Shown piece by piece: positions 1 through 10,488 of a DNA stretch of 64,000 nt. Position 1 is the stretch's first letter. Each line of letters opens with the position of its first letter. Origin of the DNA: Massilia sp. H-1 (GTDB lineage: Bacteria; Pseudomonadota; Gammaproteobacteria; Burkholderiales; Burkholderiaceae_D); assembly GCA_024703915.1 (NCBI GenBank), contig CP087969.1, positions 4,340,001-4,404,000 of the forward strand, in the 5' to 3' direction. Both the position numbers and the translations under genes were made by a program. The notes below the pieces were generated by a model. That model saw nothing but the letters and a program-made list of their open reading frames with translations. It did no database searches and was not told the origin of the DNA.

Positions 1-18
1 AAGACATAGGAGACAGTA

Positions 19-990
19 ATGAACCAGACTCGCAGAATTCTGCTGGGCGCCGCATTCGCCTGCGCCGCCGCAGCCAGCCTGCTTAAGCATACGCCGCCAA
101 GCCCCTCGTGATCGGCTTTTCGCAGGTAGGCGCGGAGAGCGAATGGCGCACCGCCAATACCCGCTCGATCAAGGAAGCGGCAGCCGCCCAGGGCATCACG
201 CTGCGCTTCGCCGATGCCCAGCAGCGCCAGGAAAACCAGGTCAAGGCGATCCGTTCCTTTATCGCCCAGCGGGTGGACATCATCGCGTTTTCCCCGGTCG
301 TCGAATCGGGCTGGGAGACGGTGCTGCGCGAAGCGAAGGCGGCCCGCATCCCCGTCATCCTGACCGACCGCGCCGTCAACGTGAGCGACACCTCGCTGTA
401 CGCGACCTTCATCGGTTCCGATTTTGTGGAAGAGGGACGGCGTGCTTAGAGCCAGTGGCTGCTCGCGCGCCCCAGAAGCATCCCGAGCGCAGCTTCAATA
501 TCGTGGAGCTGCAGGGCACCGTCGGTTCGGCCCCCGCGCTCGACCGCAAGAAGGGCTTCGAGGAAGTCATCAAGGCCAATCCCAAGCTGAAAGTGGTGCG
601 TTCGCAGACCGGCGACTTCACCCGCACCAAGGGCAAGGAGGTGATGGAAGCCTTCCTCAAGGCCCATGGCAAGAGCATCGACGTGCTGTTTGCGCACAAT
701 GACGACATGGCCATCGGCGCGATCCAGGCCATCGAAGAGGCGGGCCTGGAAGCCGGGCACGGACATCCTGGTCGTCTCGATCGACGGCGTCAAGGGCGCG
801 TTCCAGGCCATGGCCGCAGGGAAGATGAACGTGACCGTCGAATGCAATCCGCTGCTCGGAGCGCAGCTGATGGCGGCGGCGCGCGATGTCGCCATGCTTA
901 AGCAAGCCGGTCCAGAAGCGCATCACCGTGCAGGAAGGCGTGTTCCCGGCCGAGACGGCGGCGAAAGAACTCCCCAACCGCAAGTACTGA
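19..990 (+). CDS. ytfQ: Galactofuranose-type ABC transporter, periplasmic substrate-binding protein
   Basis: Periplasmic sugar-binding component of a YtfQRT-YjfF type importer. The start ATG is preceded by AGGAGA at 8-13, followed by a signal peptide (MNQTRR, hydrophobic core, cleavage after a YAA-type site). The mature protein has the family landmarks GFSQVGAESEWR near the N terminus, QQRQENQVKAIRSF, the NIVELQGTVGS block, DRKKGFEE, SQTGDFTRTKGKEVME and AHNDDMAIGAIQA, which match the galactofuranose-binding family closely. It ends PNRKY and is followed two bases later by the ATPase gene, so an operon is clear. The frame is interrupted near 81-88, 441-450, 757-760 and 896-903; three breaks show the GCTTA signature and one an extra G in GCCGGC. 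Sugar specificity (galactofuranose, arabinose or related) is inferred from family only. Confidence 0.88.
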
Positions 991-992
991 TC

Positions 993-2504
993 ATGTCCGC
1001 TACCCACACGCTTAGCGCCGCTGCTGGAGCTGCGCGGCATCAGCAAGCAGTTCCCCGGGGTGAAGGCGCTCAGCGATGTGGCCCTGCGCCTGTATCCCGG
1101 CGAAGTGCACACGCTGATGGGCCAGAACGGGGCCGGAAAATCGACCCTGATCAAGGTGCTGACGGGCGTGTATGCACCCGAGCGCGGCACCATCGTCCTG
1201 GCCGGTGAAGAGATCCGCCCGCAGTCGACCGAGCACGCGCAGCGGCTCGGGATCAGCACCGTCTACCAGGAGGTCAATCTGTGCCCGAATCTGTCGGTCG
1301 CGGAGAATATCTTCACGGGCCGCTATCCGCGCAAATTCGGGATGGTGGACTGGAAGGCGATGCGCACCCAGGCCACGGCGCTGCTGGCGCAGCTGGACGT
1401 GCACATCGACGTGACGGTACAGCTGTCGCGCTATCCGCTGGCGATTCAGCAAATGGTGGCGATCTCGCGCGCTGGGCATCTCGGCGCGCGTGCTGATTCT
1501 CGACGAGCCGACCTCCAGTCTGGACGAAGCCGAAGTGCAGCTGCTGTTCGGCGTGCTGCGCAAGCTGCGCGAGCAGGGCATGGCGATCCTGTTCGTCACC
1601 CATTTCCTGGACCAGACTTACGCCATCTCCGACCGCATCACGGTCATGCGCAATGGCGAGCGCGAAGGCGAATACGCATGCAGCGACCTGAGTCGCCTGG
1701 CGCTGGTGAACAAGATGGTGGGCAGCGCCCCCGCGCCCGAGGTGCTGCAGGCACCGGAAGCCGCACCGGCCATGCCGCGCAGTCTTTCTCAGCACGCGTG
1801 CGCTGACGCGCAAGGGCGCGCTGGCGCCGCTCGACATCGAGATCCGCGAAGGCGAGCTGCTGGGCCTGTGCGGCCTGCTCGGATCGGGGCGCACGGAGGC
1901 GGCGCGGCTGCTGTTTGGCGCCGACCGCGCCGACAGCGGCAGCCTGCGGGTGGGCGCGCACGAGCGCGTTTGCCAACCCGCGCGAGGCCATCGCCCACGG
2001 CATCGGCTTCTGTTCCGAGGACCGCAAGCACGAGGGCGCGATTCTCGAACTGTCGGTGCGCGAAAATCTGATCCTCGCCCTGCAGGCGCGCGCCGGTCTG
2101 CTGCGCGCCATTCCGCGCAAGGTGCAGGACGCACTGGCGCGCGACTACGTTCACAAGCTGGGCATCAAGACGGCCGATATCGACACGCCGATCGGATCGC
2201 TCTCGGGCGGCAACCAGCAAAAGGTGCTGCTCGCGCCTGGCTGGCAACGGCGCCGCGCCTGCTGATACTCGACGAACCGACGCGCGGCATCGACGTGCGC
2301 GCCAAACAGGAAATCATGGACTACGTCAGTGGACTGTGCCGCAAGGGCATGGCGATTCTTTTCATCTCGTCCGAACTGCCCGAGGTCCTGCGCTGCAGCG
2401 ACCGGATGGTGGTCATGCGCGACCGCAAGGCCTGCGGCGAGTACCTCCGGGGCGAACTCGATGACGCATCGGTGCTGCAGGCGATCGCCGGGGAGGCGCC
2501 ATGA
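993..2504 (+). CDS. ytfR: Galactofuranose-type ABC transporter, duplicated ATP-binding protein
   Basis: Cytoplasmic ATPase with two fused ABC domains, as usual for monosaccharide importers. Domain 1 has Walker A GQNGAGKSTL (about residues 43-52) and Walker B LILDEPTSSLDEAE. Domain 2 has signature LSGGNQQKVLLA and Walker B LILDEPTRGIDV; its own Walker A is degenerate (GLLGSGRTEAAR), which is normal for the second half of this family. About 500 residues after frame repair. The stop overlaps the next ATG (ATGA), indicating translational coupling to ytfT. Breaks lie near 1009-1014, 1475, 1785, 1963 and 2238. Confidence 0.87.
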
Positions 2505-3523
2505 GCGCGCTGGCCGCCGCCGTGCCGGGCGCGCCCGCGCTGCTGCGCCATCCGCTGGCGCGGCCCCTGGCCGCACTGGCGATCCTGCTGCTGGTGGACC
2601 TGGCCGCCATTCCCGGCTTCTTTCATCTGACCGTGCGCGACGGCCATCTGTACGGCAGCCTGGTCGACATTCTCAACCGCGCCGCGCCGCTGATGCTGGC
2701 CGCCCTCGGCATGACGCTGGTGGTGGCCACGCGCGGCATCGACATTTCGGTCGGCGCCGTGGTCGCGCTGTCCGGCACCGTGGCCGCCATGCTGGTCGGC
2801 GGCGCGCCCGAAGCGCAGCTGCCGCTGCTGGCGGCGCTGGCGGCGGCCATGGGCGCGGCGCTCTTGTGCGGTCTGTGGAACGGTGTGCTGGTGGCCGGAC
2901 TTGGCCTGCAGCCGATCGTGGCCACCCTGATTCTGATGGTGGCGGGGCGCGGCCTGGCGCAGCTGCTCACCGACGGCCAGATCGTCACTGTCTACCATGC
3001 GCCTTACTTTTTCCTTGGCGGCGGCTACTTCCTGGGCCTGCCGTTTTCGCTGAGCGTGGTGGCGCTGGTGTTCGCGGTGATCGCGCTCATCATGCATAAA
3101 ACCGCGCTCGGCCTTTTCATTCAGGCGGTCGGCATCAATCCCGTGGCGGCGCGCCTTGCTTAGCCTCCGGACGGCCACGCTGACCGTATTCGTGTATGTG
3201 TTCTGCGCTGCCTGCGCTGCGCCTGGCGGGCCTGATGGTCAGCTCGAACATCAAGAGTGCCGACGCCAACAACGCTCGACCTGCTGCTGGAACTGGACGC
3301 GATCCTGGCCGTGACGCTGGGCGGCACCTCGCTCGCGGGCGGCAAATTCAGCCTGGTGGGCAGCGTGATCGGCGCGCTGATCATCCAGACGCTCACCTTT
3401 ACCATTTACGCGATGGGCGTGCCGCCGGAAGTGAACATGGTCGTCAAGGCGGCCGTCGTGTTCATCGTCTGCCTGTCGCAGTCGGCCCAGTTCCGCGCGC
3501 TCTGGACCCGGAGGCCCGCATGA
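2501..3523 (+). CDS. ytfT: Galactofuranose-type ABC transporter, permease
   Basis: First of two inner-membrane permeases of the importer (BPD_transp_2 family). Intact N-terminal part with many hydrophobic helices and the family block AAPLMLAALGMTLVVATRGIDISVGAVVALSG, the signature that places the protein with AraH/RbsC/YtfT permeases. The C-terminal part reads DAILAVTLGGTSLAGGKFSLVGSVIGALIIQTL, also conserved. The frame breaks at 3155-3163 (TTGCTTAGCC where Ala-Gly is expected) and near 3275. Start ATG overlaps the ytfR stop; its own TGA overlaps the yjfF ATG. Confidence 0.86.
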
Positions 3524-4505
3524 AGTCGCCGTATTTCACTTCGCTTGTCACGCTGGCGCTGCTGCTGGTGATGCTCATGGCGGGCGGCGCCGCCTATCCG
3601 GGCTTTTTGTCGGTGCAGGTGATGTTCAACCTGCTGATCGATAACGCCTTCCTGCTGGTGCTGGCGGTCGGCATGAGCTTCGTGATCCTGTCGGGCGGGA
3701 TCGACCTGTCGGTCGGTTCGGTGCTGGCGCTGGCCACGATGATCTCGGCCTGGCTGCTGCACGCCTGGCACTGGCCATGCCGCGCTGGTGATCGTCACGG
3801 TGCTGGTGCTGGGCGCCCTGTTCGGGGCGGCCATGGGCGGCCTGATTCACTACTTCCGGCTGCAGCCCTTCATCGTCACGCTGGCTCTAAGCATGTTCCT
3901 CGCGCGGGCTATGCTACCTGATCAGCATTGACTCGATCACCATCGACGATCCGCTGTACGTGGCGCTGTCGCAGACGCAGCTGCCGCTCCTGGGCGGCTT
4001 CCTGTCGCCCGCTGCGCTGGTGGCGCTGGCGGTGCTGGGCCTGGGCATCTGGCTGGCCCACTGGACCGGTTTCGGGCGGGCCGTGTACGCGGTCGGCGGC
4101 AGCGAACAGTCGGCCCTGATGATGGGCCTTCCCGTGGCGCGCACCAAGGTGCTCGTGTATGCCTTGAGTGGCCTGTGCGCGGCCCTGGCCGGCGTCCTGT
4201 TCTCGTTCTACATGCTGTCCGGTTACGGGCTGCATGCGCAGGGTACGGAGCTCGACGCCATCGCGGCGGTCGTCATCGGCGGTACGCTGCTCGCGGGCGG
4301 ATACGGCTACATTGCGGGTGCGCTGTCGGGCGTGCTGGTGCTGGGTGCGATCCAGACCCTGATCGCGTTCGACGGCACGCTCAGTTCGTGGTGGACGCGC
4401 ATCGTGATCGGCGCCTTGCTGTTCGTCTTCTGCGTGGTGCAGCGGGCGATGGCAGTAGGCAGGGCGCGCAGCGCAGGAAAAATAACAACACAGGAGATGG
4501 CATGA
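3520..4505 (+). CDS. yjfF: Galactofuranose-type ABC transporter, second permease
   Basis: Second permease of the importer, paralogous to the preceding gene. Helix 1 begins at once (MKSPYFTSLVTLALLLVML) and the family motif VGMSFVILSGGIDLSVGSVLALATMI is intact. The C-terminal part carries the conserved stretch LDAIAAVVIGGTLLAGGYGYIAGALSGVLVLGAIQTLI. Having two separate permease genes, ytfT then yjfF, is diagnostic of the galactofuranose importer compared with ribose or arabinose systems, which have one. Frame breaks near 3775 and 3909. Its stop overlaps the GH43 start (ATGGCATGA), with an RBS AGGAG at 4492-4496. Confidence 0.86.
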
Positions 4506-5454
4506 TCAAGCAGGGATGCGGCGCACTGGCGCTGGCGATTGGCGCGCTGTGCGCGCAGGCGGGCAATCCGATTGTCCGGGATATCTACACGGCCGATCCG
4601 GCCGCGCTGGTGGACGAGGGCCGCGTGTATCTGTACGTGGGCCACGACGAGGCGCCAGCCGGCAGGCAAGGACTATGTGATGAACGAGTGGCTGGTCTAC
4701 TCGAGCTGCGACATGGTGCGCTGGACCGCACACGGTTCGCCGCTGCGCTATTCGACCTTCGCCTGGGCCGGGCGCGATGCCTGGGCCGGTGACATCGTCA
4801 AGCGCGACGGAAAATACTATTTCTATGCGACGGTCGATCACAAGAGCGTGCCGGGCAAGGCGATCGGGGTGGCGGTCTCGGACAGTCCGACCGGCCCGTT
4901 CACCGATGCGCGCGGCACGGCGCTGGTCACCAACGACATGACCAAACAGACCGACATCATGTGGGACGACATCGATCCCGGCGTATTCATTGACGACGAC
5001 GGCCAGGCCTGGCTTTACTGGGGCAACACGGTCCTCAAGTACGCCAGGCTCAAGCCGAACATGACGGAGCTTGACGGGCCCATCATGAGCCACCAGCTGG
5101 CCTCGTTCACGGAAGCGCCGTATGTGCACAGGCGCGGCAAGACCTACTACCTGTCCTACTCGCGCTTCTTCCCGGAGGAGACCGTGTACGCCACCGGCGC
5201 AAGTCCGGCCGGGCCGTGGACTTACCGCGGCGTGATCATGAAAAAGAACCGCGGCGTGAAGACGATTCACCAGGCGATCATCGACTTCAATGGCAAGTCC
5301 TACATTTTTTACCACAACGCCAAGTTGCCCGGCGGCGCAGAATTCCGGCGCTCGGTGGCGGTCGAAGAATTGCACTACGCGCGATGGCCGCATTCTGCCG
5401 GTGCGCCAGAGCGCGGCAGGCCCGGCCGCCAATCCCAGCGCTGCCTGCAAGTGA
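4502..5454 (+). CDS. Glycoside hydrolase family 43 protein (arabinosidase/xylosidase-like)
   Basis: Secreted or periplasmic five-bladed beta-propeller glycosidase. A short signal peptide (MIKQGCGALALAIGALCAQA) precedes NPIVRDIYTADPAALV, whose Asp is the expected GH43 general base. WAGDIVKRDGKYYFY and DIDPGVFIDDDGQAWLYWG supply the second conserved Asp, and SFTEAPYVHRRGKTYYLSYS the acid Glu. About 315 residues, typical for a single-domain GH43. Translationally coupled to the sugar importer, so it probably releases the arabinose- or galactofuranose-type sugar that the importer takes up; the substrate is inferred. The frame breaks at 4651-4660 (one extra base next to GCCGGC) and near 5382. The end given assumes that last break is an error; the uncorrected frame runs to 5486. 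Confidence 0.8.
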
Positions 5455-5510
5455 TATCTGAATCGATATTTTCGATGCAACTTTAATATTGATTGGGGTA
5501 TCATTTGAGC

Positions 5511-6454
5511 ATGGACACACTGAACCCCAACTGGTTTCTCAAGGCGCGCCTGAAAACGCGCCAGCTGCTGTTGCTGATCGCGCTCGACGATCACCGCAAC
5601 ATCCATCGCGCCGCCGAAGAACTGCACATGACGCAGCTTAGCCGCGTCCAAGCAGATCAAGGATCTCGAGGAAATGCTCGACGTGCGCCTGTTCGAACGG
5701 CTGCCGCGCGGAATGGAGCCGACCATGTTCGGCGAGACCATGATCCGCCACGCGCGCATGGCGCTGACCAGCCTGGCGCTGGCGCACGACGATATCGTGG
5801 CCCTCAAGGCTGGCCTGGCTTAGCCAGGTCGAGGTGGGCGTGATCATGACGCTTACCATGTCGTTGCTGCCGCGCGCGATCGCGCGGGTCAAGGAACAGG
5901 CGCCGATGCTGCGGATCGGCGCGCACATGGAGGCCAGCAATGTGCTGATTGACCGGCTGCAGCGCGGCACGCTCGACTTCATGATCGGCCGCATCATGGA
6001 AAAGGAAGATTCCGCCTAGCCTGATCTACGAAGAATTGACCGAGGAACCGGCCTGCGCGGTCGTGCGTATCGGCCATCCCTTGCTGGCGCGCGACAATCT
6101 GACGCTGCAAGACTTGCACGACAAGCCGTGGATTCTGCCGCCGCACGGCAGTATTCTGCGCCATCGCTTCGACATGATGTTCCGCAGGGCGGGGCTGGAC
6201 ATTCCCGTTAATGTGGTTGACACAACGGCATTATTGTTAATTACAGCACTGCTGCAACAAACCGATTCCCTGCACGTGATGCCGCTTGAAGTTGCGCAAT
6301 ATTATGCGTCTCTCAGCGTGATTGGCATTTTACCTATAGAATTGCCGTGCAAAATGGACGCTTTGGTATCATACGGCAGCAAGAACATTTGTTGTCGCCA
6401 GGTGCCGATTTGCTGTTGAAGGCGGTCAGACTGGCCGCAAAAGAATTGTACTGA
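5511..6454 (+). CDS. LysR-family transcriptional regulator (GbpR-like sugar regulator)
   Basis: LysR-type regulator of about 310 residues. The N-terminal winged helix reads KTRQLLLLIALDDHRNIHRAAEELHMTQPAASKQIKDLEEMLDV in the repaired frame, followed by an effector-binding domain (TMSLLPRAIARVKEQ, the DFMIGRI strand, HVMPLEVAQYYA). This resembles regulators that sit with galactose/arabinose-type importers (GbpR group). It lies 56 bp after the glycosidase on the same strand, so it likely controls the ytfQ-to-GH43 operon in response to imported sugar (inferred). Frame breaks at 5635-5642, 5817-5825 and 6011-6018 all carry the TTAGCC/CTAGCC signature; one more lies near 6366. AT content rises towards its 3' end. 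Confidence 0.82.
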
Positions 6455-6516
6455 ACAAAAAATTAATAAACTGTGTTGTATTTTTGCGAAATTGGCCCTA
6501 GAACAATTAATTATGT

Positions 6517-6531
6517 TCGGTAACGTACCGA
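6517..6531. promoter_or_regulatory. Palindromic element TCGGTA-ACG-TACCGA upstream of ompA
   Basis: Six-base arms around a three-base centre, 91 bp upstream of the first OmpA-family gene in an AT-rich leader. Nearly the same word occurs at 13588-13603, and a tighter palindrome GTTCGGTACCGAAC at 7874-7887, each 80-100 bp upstream of a secreted or envelope protein. Likely an operator or part of a shared promoter; the regulator is unknown. Confidence 0.45.
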
Positions 6532-6621
6532 TGTAGAGTTGATAAGAGGGAATAATATCTACTCTGCTACGAATTGACGTCCTAGCGAGCTAACCCCGTA
6601 ACCACCAAGCGAGAGAAAAAT

Positions 6622-7768
6622 ATGAAATTGACTAACAAAATTGCCACGATGACCGCGATTGCGACGGCCGCACTGCTGATGACCCAGGGCGCGAGCGCAC
6701 AAGACGCTGATTTCGTGAACCCGGATTGGGCGAACAAAGCATGGTACATCGGTGGTGCCTGGGGTACGACCCGCGGCCATCTGAACGATTCGGCCATCGT
6801 CAACCAGCTGACCGTGCCAGGCGAAACCGGCCTGACCTATCGCAGCGACGAAAAGGATCCTGGCTACAAGCTGTTCATGGGTAAGCAACTGAACCGCAAC
6901 TTCGCTGTGGAAGCTTAAGCATCTTCGATCTGGGCACCTTCGACTTCTCGACCGCGTCGACCCAGGGCGGCACCTACGGCGCCCGCGTTGGCTACCGCGG
7001 CCTGAACGTTGACCTGCTGACCTTCCTGCCATTCACCCAGCGCACTTCGTTCTACACCCGCCTGGGCTTTAACTACACCCAGTCGCGCTCGAACGTGAGC
7101 GGCAACCGCATTCCACGCGCATTCGAAGTCAAAGAAAAGAGCTGGAACCCGAACGTTGGTCTGGGTCTGGAATACAAATTCAACGAAGCGCTGGCAATGC
7201 GCGGCGAGTACACCCGTCACCGCATGGATGACGCAATCCGTAGCAAGGCCAATGTCGACATGATCGCTCTGGCACTGACCTACAAACTGGGCCGTCCAGC
7301 CTACGCGCCAGTGGTCTACACCCCGCCACCAGCACCGGCACCAGTGGTCGAAGCGGCACCGGCACCGGCACCAGCAGCCTAAGCACCGGCTCCAATGCCT
7401 TCGTCGGAAAAAGTAGCATTCCAGTCGTCGGCACTGTTCGACTACGACAAAGCCATCGTCAAGCCAGAAGGCAAGGCAGCGCTGGATGACCTGCTCAAGA
7501 AACAAGAAGGCGTCAACACCGAAGTGATCGTGACCGTCGGCCACACCGACTCCAAAGGTTCCGATGCCTACAACCAGAAGCTGTCGCTGCGTCGTGCTGG
7601 AAGCAGTCAAGGCTTACCTGGTATCGAAAGGCGTCGATGCATCGCGCGTTTTACACCGAAGGCAAAGGCGAGTCCCAGCCAGTTGCTGACAACAAGACCG
7701 ACGCAGGCCGTGCAGAAAACCGCCGCGTGACCGTTGAAGTTGTTGGTACCCGCGGTACCAAGAAGTAA
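6622..7768 (+). CDS. OmpA-family outer-membrane protein (copy 1)
   Basis: About 378 residues with signal peptide MKLTNKIATMTAIATAALLMTQGASAQ, an N-terminal eight-stranded barrel (WYIGGAWGTTRG, LFMGKQLNRNFAVEAGYFDLG, LGLEYKFNEALAMRGEY), a Pro-Ala hinge (APVVEAAPAPAPAA) and a C-terminal OmpA peptidoglycan-binding domain. That domain has SSALFDYDKA, VTVGHTDSKGSDAYNQKLS and the diaminopimelate-binding TDAGRAENRRVTVEV. It anchors the outer membrane to the cell wall and may form a small pore. Paralogous to the gene at 9282. The frame breaks at 6913-6920 (GCTTAAGC; the paralog shows Gly-Gly-Tyr there, so Ala-Gly-Tyr is expected), 7377-7384, about 7598 and about 7650. RBS GAGAG upstream; a strong terminator follows. 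Confidence 0.88.
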
Positions 7769-7788
7769 TTCGAACTAGCAGTCGCTAG

Positions 7789-7822
7789 AAAAACCGCAGG
7801 GCGCGAGCCCTGCGGTTTTTTT
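7789..7822 (+). terminator. Rho-independent terminator after ompA copy 1
   Basis: Stem AACCGCAGGGC / GCCCTGCGGTT around a GCGA loop, followed by a run of seven T. It separates the first OmpA gene from the ice-binding-like gene. Confidence 0.9.
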
Positions 7823-7873
7823 CGTTCTTGCCGTGTGCAGTTTCCACAAATATTTCCAAGTTTCATTTTTTGA

Positions 7874-7887
7874 GTTCGGTACCGAAC
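7874..7887. promoter_or_regulatory. Perfect palindrome GTTCGGTACCGAAC
   Basis: A 14-base perfect palindrome, 80 bp before the start of the DUF3494 lipoprotein gene. Its core GGTACC with TTC/GAA flanks resembles the element at 6517-6531 without the three-base spacer. Possible operator. Confidence 0.45.
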
Positions 7888-7966
7888 ACAGAAAGGCGCA
7901 GGGCAGCCCCCATAGTCGAGGCCTCAGTTGCACAACGATGCGTCGACCACGCCAAAGGAAATACGA

Positions 7967-9256
7967 ATGAACCTGATCAACAACACACGGACGCTGTTCT
8001 GCGCCACCGGCCTCCTGCTTGGGGCGCTCCTGTCCGCCTGTGGCGGCGGCAGCGGCGGCCGCGATGCGATTCTCGGCGTCGATGCGGCGCAAGTGGCCAG
8101 CGTGGCCGTGACCCCGGCCACGGCCAGTATCACGGTTGGCGCCAGCCAGCAGTTCGTCGCGACCGCAACCTACACCGACGGCTCCTCGCGCAATGTCAGC
8201 ACCAGCGCGGCATGGAGCTCGTCGCTGCTTAGCCATCGCCACCGTCGGCGCTTAAGACGGGACTGGCAGCCAGCGGCATCATGCGGGCAGCAGCAGCCAG
8301 ATCGGCGCCGCCTTCGGCGGCAAGGCCGGTTCGGCCACGCTGACCGTCTCGGCGCTGCCGACCCTTTCCAGCATCGCCGTCACGCTTCGGCCACAGCGGC
8401 CATTCTGACCGGCGCGACCCAGCAGTATGTCGCCACCGGCACCTACTCCGATAATTCGACCGCCGTCATCACCAGCAGCGTGATCTGGTCGTCGGGCACG
8501 CCAGCCGTTGCCGCCATCGCGCCGACCGGCCTGGCCACCGGCGTCAGCGCCGGCGACAGCATCGTCACGGCCACGTCCGGCGCGCGCAGCGGCAATGCCG
8601 TGCTGACCGTCGCGACGCTTCTGCCGCCGCCGGTGGTGCCGCCCGTGCCTGCACCGGGCACGCTCAATCTGGGCGCCGCGTCGAGCTTCGCGGTTTTGGC
8701 TTAAGCACCTCGCTGACCAACAATTCGGGCGGCACGACCGTGATCGGCGGCGACGTCGGTTCGCCTTCGCAGACGGTCGATCCGCTGCAACTGCCAGGCT
8801 TCGTCAACTACAAATCGGGCGCCATCCTGGCCGCCGCGCTCAGTGATCTGCAACTGGCCATCACCGATGCCAACAGCCGTACTTGCACGCTCAGCTCGGC
8901 CGCCGGTATCGACCTTGGCGGACGCGTGTTCACCCCGGGCGTGTACTGCTACGCCGGTGCGATCAACATTACCGGCACCTTCATCATGAACGGTCCTGGC
9001 GTGTACATCTTCCGCACCAGCTCGACCCTGAACTCGACCGCCAATTCCATCGTCGCCATGGTCATGGGCGCATCGGCCGCACGACGTGTTCTGGGTGCCG
9101 GTCGGACCGACCACGCTGGGCGCGAACAGCGTCTTCAAGGGTTCGATCCTGGGCCAGTCCGCCGCCATCACGGTGGGCGACAACACGACCCTGCTGACCG
9201 GCCGCGTGCTCTCGGCTGCCGCCGTCACGCTGCAAAACAATCAGATCAGCAAGTAA
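7967..9256 (+). CDS. Ice-binding-like (DUF3494) lipoprotein with two bacterial Ig-like repeats
   Basis: Secreted adhesin- or ice-binding-like lipoprotein of roughly 420 residues. The signal has a lipobox (LLGALLSACGGG). Two BIG2-type repeats follow: VASVAVTPATASITVGASQQFVATATYTDGS, then LSSIAVT...TGATQQYVATGTYSDNSTAVITSSVIWSSG. After a proline linker (LPPPVVPPVPAPG) comes the DUF3494 beta-helix domain: LGAASSFAVLA, TVIGGDVGSP, FTPGVYCYAGAINITGTFIMNGPGVYIFRTSSTL, and the C-terminal VGDNTTLLTGRVLSAAAVTLQNN. This domain is found in ice-binding proteins but also in non-freezing bacteria. The frame breaks at 8226-8233, 8250-8254, about 8380, 8698-8705 and about 9083. It sits between two OmpA paralogs, suggesting a cell-surface role. 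Confidence 0.82.
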
Positions 9257-9281
9257 GCCTCCACTTTCACGAAAGCAGACC

Positions 9282-10420
9282 ATGACATTCGCTCAACACA
9301 TCGGCGCCATGCTGTCATCGCCAGCGCCTTGCTGGCAAGCCAGGCGGCGCAAGCCGCCGAACCCTTCGTCCATCCCGACTGGGCCAACAGCGCCTGGTAC
9401 ATCGGTGGCGGCATCGGCGCCGCGCGCGCCACCATCGATCAGGACCGCATCACGCAAAGCCTGACCGCCAACGGCTCGACCATGAGCGCATTCAGCAGCG
9501 ACGAGAAGGATGCGCCCGCGTTCAAGTTGTTCGCCGGTCGCCAGCTGAACCGCTACCTGGCCATCGAAGGCGGTTATTTCGATCTGGGCAGCTTCGGCTT
9601 CAATGCCACCACGTCCGACGGCGCCCTGAACGGCCGGGCCGCGTTGAGCGGCGTGAATCTGGACCTGGTGGGACAGTGGCCGCTGACCGAGCGCCTGTCG
9701 GTGCTGGGCCGGGTCGGCGTCAACTACGTCAAGACCAGCACCCGCTTCAGCGGCAACCGCCTGAACGCGGTAACCGGGCCCGAGGCGAGCGAACGCAAGG
9801 CCTACCTGGAAGGCGGGACTGGGCCTGGAATACAAGCTGAGCGAAGCGCTGGCGATGCGCGCCGAAGTCGAACGCCATCGCGTCAATGACGCGGTTGGCA
9901 ATCGCGGCGATGTCGACATGGTCAGCGTCGGCCTGGTCTACAAGTTCGGCCGCCCGGTGCCCGCGCCGGTGGTGGCGATGCTGCCGCAGCCCGCGCCCGT
10001 GAGCGAAGCGCCGGCCGCCGCACCGGTGGCCGTCGTGGCTGCCCCCGGCAGCCGGCGCCGTCGTCGGAAAAGGTGTCGTTCTCGTCGGCGGCGCTGTTCG
10101 ACTTCGACCAGGCCGTGGTCAAGCCCGAAGGCAAAGCCGCGCTGGACGAGCTGCTCACAAAGCAGGAAGGCGTGAACACGGAAGTGATGGTCACGGTCGG
10201 CCACACCGATGCCAAGGGCAGTGACGCCTATAACCAGGCGCTGTCGCTGCGCCGCGCCGAGGCGGTCAAGGCGTATCTGGTGTCGAAAGGCGTTGCCGCG
10301 TCGCGCGTCTACACCGAAGGCAAGGGTGAAGGCCAGCCCGTGGCCGACAACAAGACCGATGCGGGGCGCGCCGAGAATCGCCGCGTGACGGTCGAAGTGG
10401 TCGGCACGCGCCTGAAGTAA
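9282..10420 (+). CDS. OmpA-family outer-membrane protein (copy 2)
   Basis: Paralog of the OmpA protein at 6622. Same order: signal peptide ending ASQAAQAAEP, barrel beginning FVHPDWANSAWYIGGGIGAARA, LFAGRQLNRYLAIEGGYFDLGSFGF, a Pro-Ala hinge, then the OmpA C-terminal domain (SSAALFDFDQAVVKPEG, VGHTDAKGSDAYNQALS, TDAGRAENRRVTVEV). The C-terminal halves of the two copies are almost identical, implying a recent duplication or gene conversion. Starts 26 bp after the DUF3494 gene, so the two are probably cotranscribed. The frame breaks near 9310, 9820 and 10045. Confidence 0.86.
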
Positions 10421-10440
10421 CAAGCCCGCAGCATTGCGCA

Positions 10441-10474
10441 AAAAGCCGCCAGGCGCAAACCTGGCGGCTTTTTA
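10441..10474. terminator. Bidirectional rho-independent terminator
   Basis: Arms AAAAAGCCGCCAGG and CCTGGCGGCTTTTT around a CGCAAA loop. It lies between the convergent ompA copy 2 and aldehyde dehydrogenase genes and has A-run and T-run on either side, so it can serve both. Confidence 0.92.
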
Positions 10475-10488
10475 CGTGCCGGACGCGC

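Noticed and set aside
4506..5807. A 433-residue open frame opposite the GH43 and LysR genes
   Set aside because: Antisense shadow; no RBS or recognisable motif.
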